Below are positions 35,101 to 46,710 of a stretch of DNA of 64,000 bases, piece after piece. The stretch covers positions 39,316,190 through 39,380,189 of the forward strand of contig CM045761.1 of assembly GCA_025200525.1 (NCBI GenBank), given 5' to 3'. The notes beneath the pieces are model-generated. The model was not told the origin of the DNA. It ran no database searches and saw nothing but the letters and a program-made list of their open reading frames with translations. A program made the translations under genes and the position numbers. The first letter of the stretch is position 1. Each line of letters begins with the position of its first letter. The DNA comes from Camellia lanceoleosa (Eukaryota > Streptophyta > Magnoliopsida > Ericales > Theaceae).

Positions 35101-38100
35101 TTAGTAGATTTATAAGTTGTAAAGACTTGGCCCCTCCACTTAAGTCTCAACTTTGTCAATTTGTTTGAAGCATTGAGTTATGGTCATGCTATGATACATA
35201 ATATATATCATATATAATTTTTGGTTTAAATTAATGTTAGTTACAAATTATTGTGGTATTTGGTTATAGGCCATTGTGGTGATGGGGCTAACAAATTATA
35301 AAATAAAAATTAGTTACATCTCGTTCTAATATTTTAATTATGTTTCAAAGTGGTATTCAGTATGACTCGTTGGGGTGGTTTTGGTTATGACCAAAATGAC
35401 CTTCAAGTATGGCTTTAATTAGTGTTAGTTACAACCCAACGTGATTATAATCAATGTGAAATGTACTTATATGTTATTATGATCTTATATTTTGTATAAA
35501 GTGTAAAAGAAATTTATAATCCTATTTTGATACTTTTTTGTTTTGTAAATGTCCATTGAATGAAAATATTATTTGCAAATTTAAGAATGATGTTTAAGTT
35601 GTATACTTATAAAATACCATATACGTGCAAAACACTTGTAAGAATGTGATAAAAATAAATTTTATAGTCAATTTTTATTATACATTTGGCCCCCTCTTTA
35701 CAAAATTTCTGCGTCCGCCATTGATTAATGAGCCTTTGTTTTTTAAGTGATAGGACCCAAGGGTTGCCACATCATTCTGGGTCAAAATTCTGTATAGATT
35801 TTTTGTTTGTACAACACTACTCAAATTAATCGCTAACTTATCTACCTCTTCAAAGTGGATTATTCCACCTTCTTGTGAGTTTTTGTATTGTATTGATTTT
35901 TGAGTTTTTGGATCAAAGGGAAGGGTGCAGGTTCTTTGGAGTTGCGTGGTTCTTGTGGTTTTTTGGGTGTTATGGCTTGAAAGGAATGCTAGAATTTTTT
36001 AAGAACATTATGCTGACTTGGAAAGTATTTGGGAGAAAGTGGTTTATATGGCTTCCTTTTAGGCTTCGGCGGTGGCTCCCTCATTTAAAAGAATTCCTTC
36101 TTGTTCTTATTTCTAGGGATTGGATAACTATCTGTAACGAGTGAGGATTGGTGGCTTGTTTTCATCTTTTTTTGTTTTATCTTCTTGGTGGACTTCTTGT
36201 CCTCCCTCAGTTGTACTTCAACGTTTCTTTTGTTAAAATAATTTTCTTGTTGCTGATAATAAAATAAAATTAAAAAAAGAATGAATAGCTATCTTTCTGA
36301 ATAAAATTTATATGATCAAAGAGGACATAAAAGGGAATTTTGCACAATCAAGGAATCTACTGAAGGCATAAAAGAATGGACCGGAATTCCACAACCCAAG
36401 TAAAGTGCAGCACACCCTGAACTCATCTGAGGACTGAATTGATGTCTCTAATACCTAGGGTTTACACTTCATTGCTCTGTTTTTATTTTTCATTTATCAA
36501 CTGTCTATATTCAAGAGAATGCTTAGCCTAACCATATTTCATGAAAATTGAAAATAACCAAAGTCATATGAGGAATAACTTTGATGTCCCAAATACGTAA
36601 GGTTTACGGTTCATCGCGCTGTTTTTATTTTTCATTTATCGACTGTCTATATTCAAAAGAATGCCTAACCATATTTCTTGGAAACTGAAATTAACCAAAG
36701 TTGATTAAACCAAAAATTTACCTTAGATTGGAACCTGGTCAAATCAAACAAACGTTCAATTGCTGGCTCTCCTTGTTTCAATTCATTGTATGCTTTTCCC
36801 ACCCCCTGCGTGATTCTTCAAATTCAGATTGAAAAACAAGACAGCTCCTCAAAGGCTGAACCATAATGAGAAACAGAAAAGAACAATTAGAAAAAGGTAT
36901 ATGCATAGGTTATCAACAAAATATTAGATGACAATAAATTCCAGAACCATTTCCATCTTGTCAATAGAACAAAAGAAACAAATTTAACCCAAATAAGCAT
37001 TTAGTTTATGCATCTTCTTTTTTCATAAATCTGACTCAAATTGGAAATCACATCATATGAAAGGGTATTCTCGTTCCATTGCAACAAAAATAAGAAAAAC
37101 AAGACATAGGATGCTAGAGAAGTAGATCCACCACAGAAATAAGACCACTAATAAAGAATATGGTGCCTATTTGATTGACTTTACTAACTTGCCTAAACTT
37201 CACAATTCCAAAACCCATCCCAAGTTTCAATGTAGAAAATGTTTGAAAATCCTTTTCACCATATGTTTCATTATATCCCTCACATTGGCAATTGCATCGC
37301 ACAAATGGGTCCTTTTTTCCCAATGTAAAAAAGATATAAAGAAAACATGCAGAAACCTCAATAAGAAGTTTCTGAAATCAACTCCTCAAGGTCATATGTC
37401 ATAACCTTGCATCTCTTCCACCCTTCCATGAACTAGTCACTTTAAGAGGCTGAAAAGATTGCTTAACATTGTATGCATTGATGTCAGCAGTAATTCAGAC
37501 TTCTCAACCTAACAAACTAATAAAAGGGAAAGTTTTATCACATCGATACCACAAGAAAGCTTATTGGCATAGTCAGGAGCCACAACAAGCATTTCTCATA
37601 ATAGAAATATATATTTTTTTTAGATAAATATTTCTCATAATAAAAATATATATATATTTTTTTGATAAATATTTCTCATAATAGCAATTTGCTAGGACAC
37701 AACACCAATGATGTTATTGTAGATAGATATGATTACCTGAATTGGCTCAATCAAGAAAACCAATGATGTTATAAAGGAAACCATGCCACAACAATCGAAA
37801 GAACCACCGAAAACCACCAGTGAACCAACACAAAATATCAATAATGCCCCAAAATATATTATTTGCACAATCTGAGGAATTAATGCCTTCATTTTCCTCT
37901 TTTTCAAATGTTCAGATAGGTTGGCATCAGCTAGCCATCGAAACCTAGCACCCTCAGAGCGTTCTGCATTGTTAGCCTTCACAAAAAGAATCGATGGGAG
38001 GACCTATTACATAAAATGTAAAGCTAATCAGCAAAATTAAATAAATCTTATGTGAGAGAGTTCGATAACTTCATCACACTTTAAAAGGAGACAGAAAAGA

Positions 38101-41100
38101 CACTGACTGGAACTAGTACAAAATCAAGACAAGCAGATGATAAAAAATGAAAAGGAGGTTTTCGAAAGGGATAACAAATAGCATGTGAAAGAATTAAGGC
38201 AGGGAAAATCTTGCAAGAAAAGTAGACAAATGAAGGGAAACAGATCTGCAACCTGACTGATGGAGGGAAGAATCAGAAAAGATAATATGATCGGGGTCAA
38301 ACCATACTCCCTCGCTAAAATTCATCCAGTCGAAGTAACTAAGAACTTCAAATTGAAGGCAAAATATGATTATACCCGAAATTCCCGGCAGATGGCCAGT
38401 AACCCTGTGTCAGGATATCTTATCAGTCTCTCCAGGAATGAAGGGAGGCTATCATTTCTTCTAATTATCAATAACCCTTGCAAACCCTTTTGAGCCTAAC
38501 ATGAGCTTCCTTTTCAAAACATACTCACTCCAACTCAGAGGGAGAAATGCACTGGAGTACTGATGTGTACCATGCACCAAGGAAAAACTGCCTTGGAGGC
38601 TAGAATATAAATAGGCCTCAGATTGGATCCGCATATGCTTGGTAAATAGAATAATCTTCTCCATTCAATAGATTGAAATAGAGAATGTTTGGTGAGCTAG
38701 GAAAGTGTAGAAGATTAAGCTTAACTATTGAAGTACATTCCAACTCTGACGAACCTTCCAGTAACAAGAAGGAATGTTTGCAAACGAAGATAGTGACGAT
38801 CGCAAATGTCATAAAACTTAAAAATTATTAGAAGAAAAGTAAACAGTGTTATTGCTTTGTAAAACAAAGTGAAGGATTGGGAAACAAAGCAAATACAGGG
38901 AAATCATGACAGACAGCTTTAACAAACCAAGGGCCACCTTTTCTTGGTCCACCAGAAGCTTGGGCATATCCAACTGGGACCTGGGGGGTGCATGGCAAGA
39001 TCAAACTCTTCAACTGATGGTAAAAGTGCATAAAGGTCTTGCACTTTCAACAATTAAGCATATCACCCCAGTCAAAGCGTATAATGTGAGATGATGAATG
39101 AATTAGGGATGGACCGAAAACAAAAGGTAGGGAGGCAACCAAAGAGCTTAAAATAAATAGTAGCATCCATAGGCTAATTTTGCAAGAAATAATACCGGCT
39201 ATTCATCTCTTGAGTAATAAATCAAAATATACCTCATTCAGGTAGGCTGACAGAGCAGCAATGCTAAGATTAGCCTTCTTTGATATCTTACGAAGCTTGT
39301 CACCAAGATATGCAGTGACAAAAGCCATCAATGGGATCACCTTCAAGTGCACAAGAGAAATTTGACATCCTTGAGTAACTACATGAACCAATAACTAAAG
39401 AATAGAGGAGAAGAATTTACTTAATTCATTCCTCACCAAGGCAGAAATCAATGAGAGAACAGGGCTTATAACCAGCATCTGAGTTGCCATTGCTGATAGC
39501 TGCAGAATACTAGGTACAATCGTCTGCCATGTGAAGGGAAAAGAACTCAGATTCGAAATACCTATAAATAAATAAATATATTGACAAGCTTCTTTCACCT
39601 ACCTAATAATCTGTAATAGAAGGCTGCCCATTTGGCAACACATAGAAATTAGCTTTTTAGATTATTGGCTTAAAAAACTGAATAATGTGTAAAATTGTAA
39701 AAGCATCTCCAACACACTACACATATGATTCCTATTAGCTAAAACTAGTATAACTCACTTTTTTCAACTCCAACATACTAAGCATATGGTTAGTTATTTT
39801 GCCTTAACCTAAATTCATTAGCTAAATGTAGCTAGCCTTCCAAGGCTTGGAAAAATGAAGGGACCTTATGATCCTGTCCTTCTATCTTTATTGTTGATGT
39901 GCCATTTCATAAAGTGAATAGTGTTGGGATGAATCTAAAATAAATAACAGGGTTGGTGTAGAAACATGAAAAAGTGGATCAGCAAATTAAAATGTTTACT
40001 TTGGATAGGCAAAATGTATAATAGCATTGGAAATGCTCTAAGGACATTTCAAACAGGGTCTCCAAATGAGGCCTGTTAGGCAAAATAGCTAGATCTTCCC
40101 ACTTTTTGCAACTCCAACTGACTCTCTAATTAGTTAGGCATTTTGCCTCTTGTCAATTTGGTTTGGTACATTTGGCCAACTATTAAAGGGTAGCTAAATT
40201 TAGTCAACCAGTGGAAAAATGCCACACCATCAAGTCATGTTCAAGTTAGTTTTGATGGATAGCTAAAATAAAACGTAGTGTTGGAAAAAAGTAGCTAGGT
40301 AAATTGAAATTTTTTTTTGGGGGGGGGGGGGGGGGGGGGGGGGGGTGTGTGTGTGTAAAATAACTTCCTTGTGTTGGAGTAGCTCTAAGAAATGAAAAGG
40401 CAGAAAATCTATCTAAGTAGTTTTTGCTGTGTAAATATACAAAAATGTCCTCAGCTTTTTTCTTTAGGGCACTCAAGCCGGAGATTCATTTATGAAACTC
40501 TTGGCCCAAGCTTAAATCTTTTTAGCTTAAATCTTTTGGACCAAAAAGACATTATTTGTTCAAAACTTACCCATCTGACTATCTATTCAAATGTCTCATT
40601 ATCTGTACATGTGTCACCTATATGTGCAACTATCTATTCAAATGTCCAACTATTTGTACACGTGACACCCATCTATTCAACTGTCTATTCAAATGTCCTA
40701 TTATCTATACACGTGTCACCTATCTATCCAACTATTTGTTCAAATGTCCTTACTATCCGCACACATATCACCTCTATCCAACTATTTGTTCAAATGTCCT
40801 ACCATCCGCACACATAGCACCTATCTGTCCACCTCACTGCCACCAGCAGCTGGTGGCAACTTTTCAACGTGTGTCCTTCTCACCAAAAAGATTAAACCTT
40901 CAACTTTAGGAATGGAGTTTTCACCAATTAATCATTTTCTAAGCTAACAAATAACAACAATACCAATTGACAACAATTTGACAGATAAAAGACTAATATT
41001 GACATGAAATACAGTTGTAAATTGTAGTAAATTTACATCGGAGAAAAGACTCACATCGAGGAGAGCGTGGATAGTGTCAGCAACATCAGAAGCCTCGGCA

Positions 41101-41671
41101 GTGATCCGATACGCGATATCACCACCAGAAACACCACCACCGCCTTCAAAAAACCCTAAATCCTCTTCAAAACCCTCTCGAACACGAAAACCCTAATCTC
41201 AAACACCGCCTTCAACGCCGCGTCCCACAGAAACGCCTGTTGCCAGTAATTGGCCACCAACCTAACCATGGCCATAGCCCCAAGCAGCAGGGCCTCCTCT
41301 CTCAGCCTCACCGCATCGACCGTACTCATCACCGCAGAGAATTTCCCAATCTTAGGGACCATCAAGGAGAGAGAGTAGACTGAGACGGCGCTGCAGAGCC
41401 AGCCGGCGAGGATTGGCTTCCATTGGGATTGGACGTAGGGGGAGATGGAACCGAGGGAAGAGAGTGGTGGAGAGAGGCGGTTGGAGGGGGAGGGAGTGGT
41501 GTAGGATGCAGAGGATTGAATTGGAGAGGTGGGTTTGAGAGTGAGAGTTGGGTGGAGGTTGGTGGTGATGATGAAATGACTTGATTTGGATTTGGATTTG
41601 GGTTTGAAATTGAAATTGAAATGGAGGAGAGGATTGGAGGGGGAGGGAGATAGTTGAAGAAGTAGGGCCAT
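32116..41671 (-). CDS. ABCB29-like: Chloroplast half ABC transporter, ABCB29-like; frame broken three times
   Basis: Ten coding exons: 41055-41671, 39437-39523, 39233-39340, 37737-38003, 36722-36805, 34187-34403, 33985-34070, 32967-33149, 32569-32698, 32116-32262. All borders are GT-AG and phases match; the product is about 642 residues. A Ser/Pro-rich N-terminus fits a plastid transit peptide. A transmembrane domain follows, with the conserved stretch ending [10 protein letters not shown]. The nucleotide-binding domain has Walker [11 protein letters not shown]-loop VGLVSQDT, signature LSGGQKQR, Walker [13 protein letters not shown] and H-loop IAHRLQTV. The domain order matches Arabidopsis ABCB29 (At5g03910, ATH12), a half transporter expected to dimerise; substrate unknown. 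Frame breaks lie near 41161 (GG where GGG is expected), 33094 (A4 run) and 33027 (A3 run). The last two flank the region before the signature. All are single-base shortfalls in homopolymers. Confidence 0.88.
35024..35723. mobile_element. hAT-type non-autonomous element in an ABCB29-like intron
   Basis: The ends CAATGGCGGACGTAG and, in reverse complement, CAATGGCGGACGCAG form 15-bp inverted repeats with one mismatch. Flanks ATTAATGG (35016-35023) and ATTAATGA (35724-35731) form an 8-bp target duplication with one mismatch, diagnostic of hAT elements. The 700-bp interior has no transposase. It lies in the intron before the Walker A exon. Confidence 0.75.
35860..36290 (+). mobile_element. 3' end of a LINE (L1), poly(A)-tailed, antisense in an ABCB29-like intron
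   Basis: An open frame (35875-36144) carries the plant L1 C-terminal tail, [16 protein letters not shown], followed by [12 protein letters not shown], after the zinc-binding region. A short 3'UTR with 'cttctttgttgta'-like phrases ends in an A-rich tail at about 36262-36285. A 5'-truncated insertion. Confidence 0.55.
39701..40038. mobile_element. MITE with AGCATCTCCAAC ends in ABCB29-like intron 1
   Basis: Left AAGCATCTCCAACACACTAC; right end in reverse complement AGAGCATTTCCAATGCTA. The GCATCTCCAA terminus is seen in many plant MITEs. Non-coding, ends approximate. Confidence 0.5.
40105..40392. mobile_element. Second GCAACTCCAAC-type MITE, containing a G27 run
   Basis: Left 'ttgcaactccaactgactct' and right 'gtgttggagtagctct' form a weak inverted pair similar to the adjacent MITE at 39701-40038. 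An uninterrupted run of 27 G (40319-40345) followed by (TG)n lies near the right end. Confidence 0.4.
40319..40345 (+). repeat. Homopolymer of 27 G followed by (TG)n
   Basis: Counted directly: T8-9, then G27, then GTGTGTGTGTG. Such a run can form G-quadruplexes and is unusual in AT-rich plant DNA; its length may be miscounted by sequencing. Confidence 0.85.
40570..40830. repeat. 51-bp minisatellite, five copies, in ABCB29-like intron 1
   Basis: 'tcaaatgtc' recurs at 40587, 40638, 40689, 40740 and 40790, a period of 50-51 bp, each followed by a variant of 'cacacatgtcacctatct'. Open frames over it are artefacts because 51 is a multiple of three. Confidence 0.8.
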
Positions 41672-42973
41672 TTTTGGAGAGGTGTAGGAGCAGAGAAAGC
41701 TTTCATTGTTTATTTAGAAAAGAGAGAGAAAGAAAGGTCAACTGCTCGGATGGGAAGGAAGTTATCCTTGTTTTTCCCGGAATACGCGTTTTTTTTTTAT
41801 TAAAAAAAATAAAAAATAAACTCATTTCATATTATCTATAAAAAAAAAAAATAAATAAATAAATTTGAACAATCGAATCCACTATTCCACTCATTAATAA
41901 TTTTATTTGTTTTAAAGAGTCTAGGGAAAAAATTAGATAAGATTGTGTTTAGCCTCATGTTGTCCTCCCTTTGTTTGGAAAAAATTAAGGAGAACAAAGA
42001 TAAAAGAAAGTTGATAAATTTACAAAATGAAATGACTCGTCTCCGGGTGAAAGTTCAATTGGACTAGACAGTTGAGATATTTTTTTAATTGTCTAATCCA
42101 ATTGAAATATTTCATTAATTTTAACCAATAAAAAAAATTTATTTATTAATTCTGACTGATAAGAGACGTCGGTCCACTTGAAATTTCAACTAGATTTAAG
42201 TCATTCCCTTTACAAAATAACCTTAGAATTTAACTTGGCAATAAATGAGATTCTGATATATTTTTTGTTTTTATTTCATCAATTTGAATCTTGACTTCTT
42301 AATTTCTTTTACCGATTTAACCCTATGTTGTTGACTTATTTGAAGGAGAAATTTTTTACAATGCACATGTTGGTCCCTTATTTTTTCAATTTAATTTTAA
42401 TCTTAATTTTGAAGTTGATCACATCATATCAAAATTTCAATTTATCACACTCTTGACATTCTTGGCCAATGCCATCTCCTTCCAAACAGTGAGTCAACAA
42501 ACTCAGAAAAAAAACATACCAAGAATTTATTTAGAATGTGAAATCGATGGCAGAGATTGGTTTATGAACAAGAAAATTAAATCAACACCATCAATCTGAA
42601 GTTTTGGCTCAAGTTCTGAGATTTTTTTCCCTGGTTTTCTAAACTCTTTGCCTCCCAAATCATGCTAGCAACCCATATGTGAAAAAACTACTATAGGTTG
42701 CACACCAAGCAACATTCAAAAAAAAAAACAAAAAAAACTTGAAGGTATTCAAACTTATGATCTCAGTATATAATATGAACTTGGTGAATACAGGTAACAA
42801 AGAAAAATAGTATTAGCTTAGCTTCATGCTTTGATACTTTCCACATAACCAATTATGGACATACCAATTACCAAGAAAAAATCAATACAAATAAATTAAA
42901 AACAAAAATTAAACAAAATTGAAAAATAAAATAAAATTTGCTGGGATTAATGGTATCGCATCGGGGAAGCTTT
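41672..42973. other. ABCB29-like promoter side and intergenic DNA
   Basis: The region directly upstream of the ABC transporter start (41672-41900) should hold its promoter, but no convincing TATA box is seen. The rest, up to the 3' end of the small tail-anchored gene, shows no feature. Confidence 0.45.
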
Positions 42974-43824
42974 TCATTTTTCTTTTAATTTCTTGGTAAT
43001 GGCAAAGATAGCACCAGCCACAGCCACAACAATCCCGGAAATAATAATGGTAGTCTTGAGGGTTTGCAATGCATCCTTCTTTTCCCTTTCTTTCTGTTTT
43101 TTAATTTCTGCAGCTTGTTCCTTCAAAAAAATAATAATAATAAAATTAAATTAAAAAAAAAAAAGGAAAATTATCAGCAATATAAATAGCAACAAAATAC
43201 CACAAGGAAAATGAACACATTATGAATTTTACAATTAATATCATTTTATATCTTGCATTTTTACTGTACATTCACATTTATTGTAAAAAACTTTTTACGG
43301 AGGCGGAGAGATAAGGTCGTTAGGTTGAGGATCTGATAATTATTTGGTATATGTTGGATATGAGATTACAAATATCCGAAAATTAGTCAAGATAAAGTTA
43401 TAGATACGAATAAAGAGAGAAAAAAAGCATGATTCCATTTAGTAGGCATTGTTAGAGGGATCGCTAACATTTGAAGATCAATATGGAATTGATCCCATAA
43501 TATTACTAATATTCAAAATTTGTGGATTAATAATCTTGTGATACAATAAGTCACATAATTTCAACTAATGCAAAAAATAATTTTTCACTATTATCCCATG
43601 TTATATGCTAATCTAATCATTATAATCTCATTCGACATCTTAAAGAGGACCAAAATCACTATAATGTTAAAAATTTGTAAATGTACCTTGTACTCCTTTG
43701 AGGCAGCAACTTGGGTTGATATGGGATCAACCACAAAATTCTTGTTCTGGCCAGGATTCAATTCTTGGTGGATGTCGGCTGCCGGAAATTTCTTATCATT
43801 TGGAATTCCATTTGTTGCCTCCAT
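42974..43824 (-). CDS. Small tail-anchored membrane protein of unknown function
   Basis: Two exons, 43687-43824 and 42974-43120, joined GT-AG in phase 0, give a 94-residue protein. It starts MEATNGIPNDKKFPA; an upstream in-frame ATG at 43854 would add ten residues, MKVEIFLVEK. The middle is charged (QAAEIKKQKEREKKDAL) and likely helical. One hydrophobic segment of about 19 residues, TIIISGIVVAVAGAIFAI, lies just before a basic end, TKKLKEK. This is the layout of a C-tail-anchored protein with its N-terminus in the cytosol. I do not recognise the family. A clean splice, consistent frame and typical plant composition support a real gene. An ABRE-like box lies about 180 bp upstream. Confidence 0.65.
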
Positions 43825-43908
43825 TTTCTCGACTAGGAAAATCTCTACCTTCAATATGTTACTTCTTTCTTAATTTGTTCTTGTCAAAGGACTTGCTGTG
43901 AAAAGACA

Positions 43909-43913
<5 letters not shown>

Positions 43914-43942
<29 letters not shown>
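43914..43942. repeat. (GA)n microsatellite upstream of the tail-anchored protein gene
   Basis: About 14 GA units on the plus strand, equal to a CT-rich leader on the coding (minus) strand, as seen in the F-box 5'UTR. Confidence 0.8.
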
Positions 43943-43945
<3 letters not shown>

Positions 43946-44004
43946 AGATCTATAAGCATGGTTTTCATGGAAATCATGAAGAAGAGGAGAGAATACACCA
44001 CAAA

Positions 44005-44012
44005 CACGTGTC
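44005..44012 (-). promoter_or_regulatory. ABRE/G-box CACGTGTC upstream of the tail-anchored protein gene
   Basis: CACGTGTC lies about 180 bp upstream of the start codon at 43824, a typical promoter position. Abscisic-acid or light responsiveness is only an inference. Confidence 0.3.
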
Positions 44013-45502
44013 AGCATACCAAGAAAGTTTACCATTTGGATGAGAGTGAGAGATTGGCTGGCTCTAAACGACTTTCTTTTCTTTGCTTGCCAACTGTCCG
44101 GGAAAAGCTGTTGGATATAACTGACTTCGGATGTCTAAATGACCAAATAACCCTTGAAGGTTACCTTGTAGTAAGAGCTAGGTGTTGCTTAAACTTTGGA
44201 TTCTTTTTGTCATTTCATCTCTTAACTGTATGAGAGATGTTCTCTCTTCACTTTTGTATGTAATTCCTTACTTTGGGGAGAAAATAGAGGTATATATTAA
44301 TTCAAGAAAATGAGATCTTAAACATTTAAGCATTAATATAAAAATAATATTATAAACACAAAAATCAATTGCAACTTACAAGTTTATGAGATCCACTTGT
44401 ATGAGTATAATTATGCAAAAAATTATACAAACAAATGAAATATGTGATATTATTTACTCCACTTTTTTTTTTCTGTCTATTATGACTTATTAATAATGGC
44501 TAAGTTTAATTATGATCTGTCGATTGAAATCATAAACTATTTTCAAAGAATAACCTTGACCACATTTGTTTTTATTATTATTATTTCTATCGACATGCAT
44601 ACTAAAGTGTCATGACAGATGTGTTAGGAACGTGGCATGATGACATGTTAAATGAAGGGTCAGAAAGTTAGCAATTACAGCAAATTAAAAATTAGTTGCT
44701 GAGATCAAATCAAGCATCAAATATGCAAAATGGTTCTTAGCAAACATGGGATATGGATAATGTTAAGAAAATCATAAGTTTGTTGAGGAAATCGTGGTCT
44801 TAGGTTATCTCTTTTTCTTATGTGACCGAGCCTATAAATAGGCGAAGAGAGATACAAAGATTATCAACAACTATCAATCACAAAAATTATTTAAGAGTAG
44901 TTCTAAATTAGTCATTTTAAGAGTAGATTATAAATAGCTTTTCTCAACCCTCACTTCTCTTTTTTCTGTGGATTGATGTATTTTTCAGTTCTTTGTTATT
45001 GTTTAAGTTCTTATAACTGATAGCAAGTGACAATTTAATTGAATAAATACATTTTTTGTTTGTTCAAATCCTTCTTTACTTAATTATCTCCAAAGAAGTC
45101 TTTAATTTATTTAAGGCATAAAACTCAACCACAAAACCTAATCTTTTTGTATTTATTAAAATTGGTTGAAGCCGGTAGATCAATAACTGTCGATTGGATT
45201 TAAACTGAATTTTTGCTAACAGATCTAAATTCGAATTTGATATGATATTAATTTTTAAAAAATATGATAGGATATGAATTATATCTAAAATGAATTTTAA
45301 GCCACGTATTTCATTTTTTAGTTCAATTTTATATATTAGTAGCATTGTTATTATGTAATTGATTTTCTGTCTCTAATGTTTCTCTTCATACAAATATTAC
45401 CCATCTCTCTAACCACAACCACGCACGCAAGGGCATAACACACACACACACAAAAAAATAAAAAATAAATAAATAATGCATTCCACAACCAATAATAAAT
45501 AA

Positions 45503-45847
45503 GGATAAATTACAAATACACCCTCAAAATTTGCTTAAAATACAGATTAGTTCTTATGGTTTGAAAAATTACAAATATCCCCTTATTAGAATTTTTTATT
45601 TAACAGAATTAACTGAAAAAATAAAATTCATAATTGGTCTCCTATATAATAATAAAATTACTTAAATTATTAATTAAAACATATTTTTAACATCATCAAA
45701 AACTGTTATTTGACTTAATGATTTATTAATAAAAGGCGTAATTTGTAATGAAATTAGGAATCTCAGGAGGTGAAATGTAATTTTTAAAATCACAGGGGAC
45801 AATTCGTATTTTAATAAAATCTCAAGAGATGTATTTGTAATTTATCC
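45503..45847. mobile_element. MITE with GGATAAATTACAAATACA ends (copy 1)
   Basis: The left end GGATAAATTACAAATACACC equals the reverse complement of the right end (GGATAAATTACAAATACATC) except near its inner edge. TAA flanks both sides (45500-45502, 45848-45850), a Tourist-type target duplication. Length 345 bp, non-coding. Confidence 0.7.
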
Positions 45848-45993
45848 TAATAAAATTTCAAGAGAAATAGGGTGTTGTAGAAGTATAAAATAGGATGATG
45901 TATCACTATGTTCATTGGGATTGGATTCTCTCCTCTCCGTAATCAAACTGCACTGTCCAATCTAGTCCAATGGATTCAATTTTGGATACTGTG

Positions 45994-46233
45994 TCAATAA
46001 TTCAAATCGTTCATATTTTAGATTTTGTTGAGTACATCATTTCCGTAAAAATCAAATCGATCAGATAACAAAAATCACGTGTTCGAACAATTTTGTATGA
46101 ACCGTTTATTTTTTTACCGTCTATCTTTTTCATTCAAAATTGATCTAAACACATGTGTCGTTATCCGATCAACTTGATTTTCTGCAAGGATGATATACTT
46201 GAATCCTAAAATGTGAACGGTTCAGATTATTGA
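45994..46233. mobile_element. Foldback element with about 75-bp arms
   Basis: The left arm starts TCAATAATTCAAATCGTTCA and includes 'attttgttgagtacatcat'. The right arm in reverse complement starts TCAATAATCTGAACCGTTCA and includes 'aggattcaagtatatcat'. The arms stay similar up to GATAAC at the loop side. It lies exactly between the two GGATAAATTAC MITEs. Confidence 0.6.
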
Positions 46234-46366
46234 AACAAAACTCAAAAATAAATCCACAAAGCCCAACAACACCTCTCCTGTTCGATAATAGACTAGAGAA
46301 AAGCCATAGCTATGTTGATTTTATACTTGTCTTGAAAGATGTTACTAAAATGCATAATTTTTTTAA

Positions 46367-46710
46367 GGATAAATTACAAACACACACCTTAAAGTTTACT
46401 TAAATTATAAATTACCCCTATAGTTTTAGAAATTACATTATGCCCCCTAAAATTTTTAATTTCATAACAAATAGGTTTTTTTATTAATAAATTATCAAGT
46501 TAATTAACAAATTTTAATAATGTCAAAATTTTATTTCAATTAATAATTCATATAATTTTATTATTGTATAGATGAGCAGTTAAAAATTTCACTTTTTCAA
46601 TTAATTTTGCTAAATAATAAATTCTAATAGGGAAATATTTGTAATTTTTCAAATTACAAAAAACAATTCGTATTTTAAACAAATCTCAAAGAATGCATTT
46701 ATAATTTACC
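46367..46710. mobile_element. MITE with GGATAAATTACAAACACA ends (copy 2)
   Basis: Same end sequence and near-identical length (344 bp) as the element at 45503-45847, with the internal block 'aaattacccctatagtttt' corresponding to its 'agttcttatggtttg' block. More diverged at the right end. Confidence 0.6.

Noticed and set aside
40392..40947. Plus-strand ORFs with repeated SNV/YST-type motifs
   Set aside because: Artefacts of the 51-bp minisatellite in an intron.
41362..41706. Ser/Pro-rich 114-residue ORF overlapping the start of the ABC transporter
   Set aside because: Shadow frame over the transit-peptide exon; the frame starting at 41671 leads into the transporter.
43898..44233. 111-codon plus-strand ORF starting in the GA repeat
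   Set aside because: Starts within a microsatellite and overlaps the promoter of the minus-strand gene; no recognisable domain.
44590..45050. Possible solo LTR with TATA box
   Set aside because: No terminal TG/CA pair or target duplication could be found; kept only as a remark in the intergenic entry.
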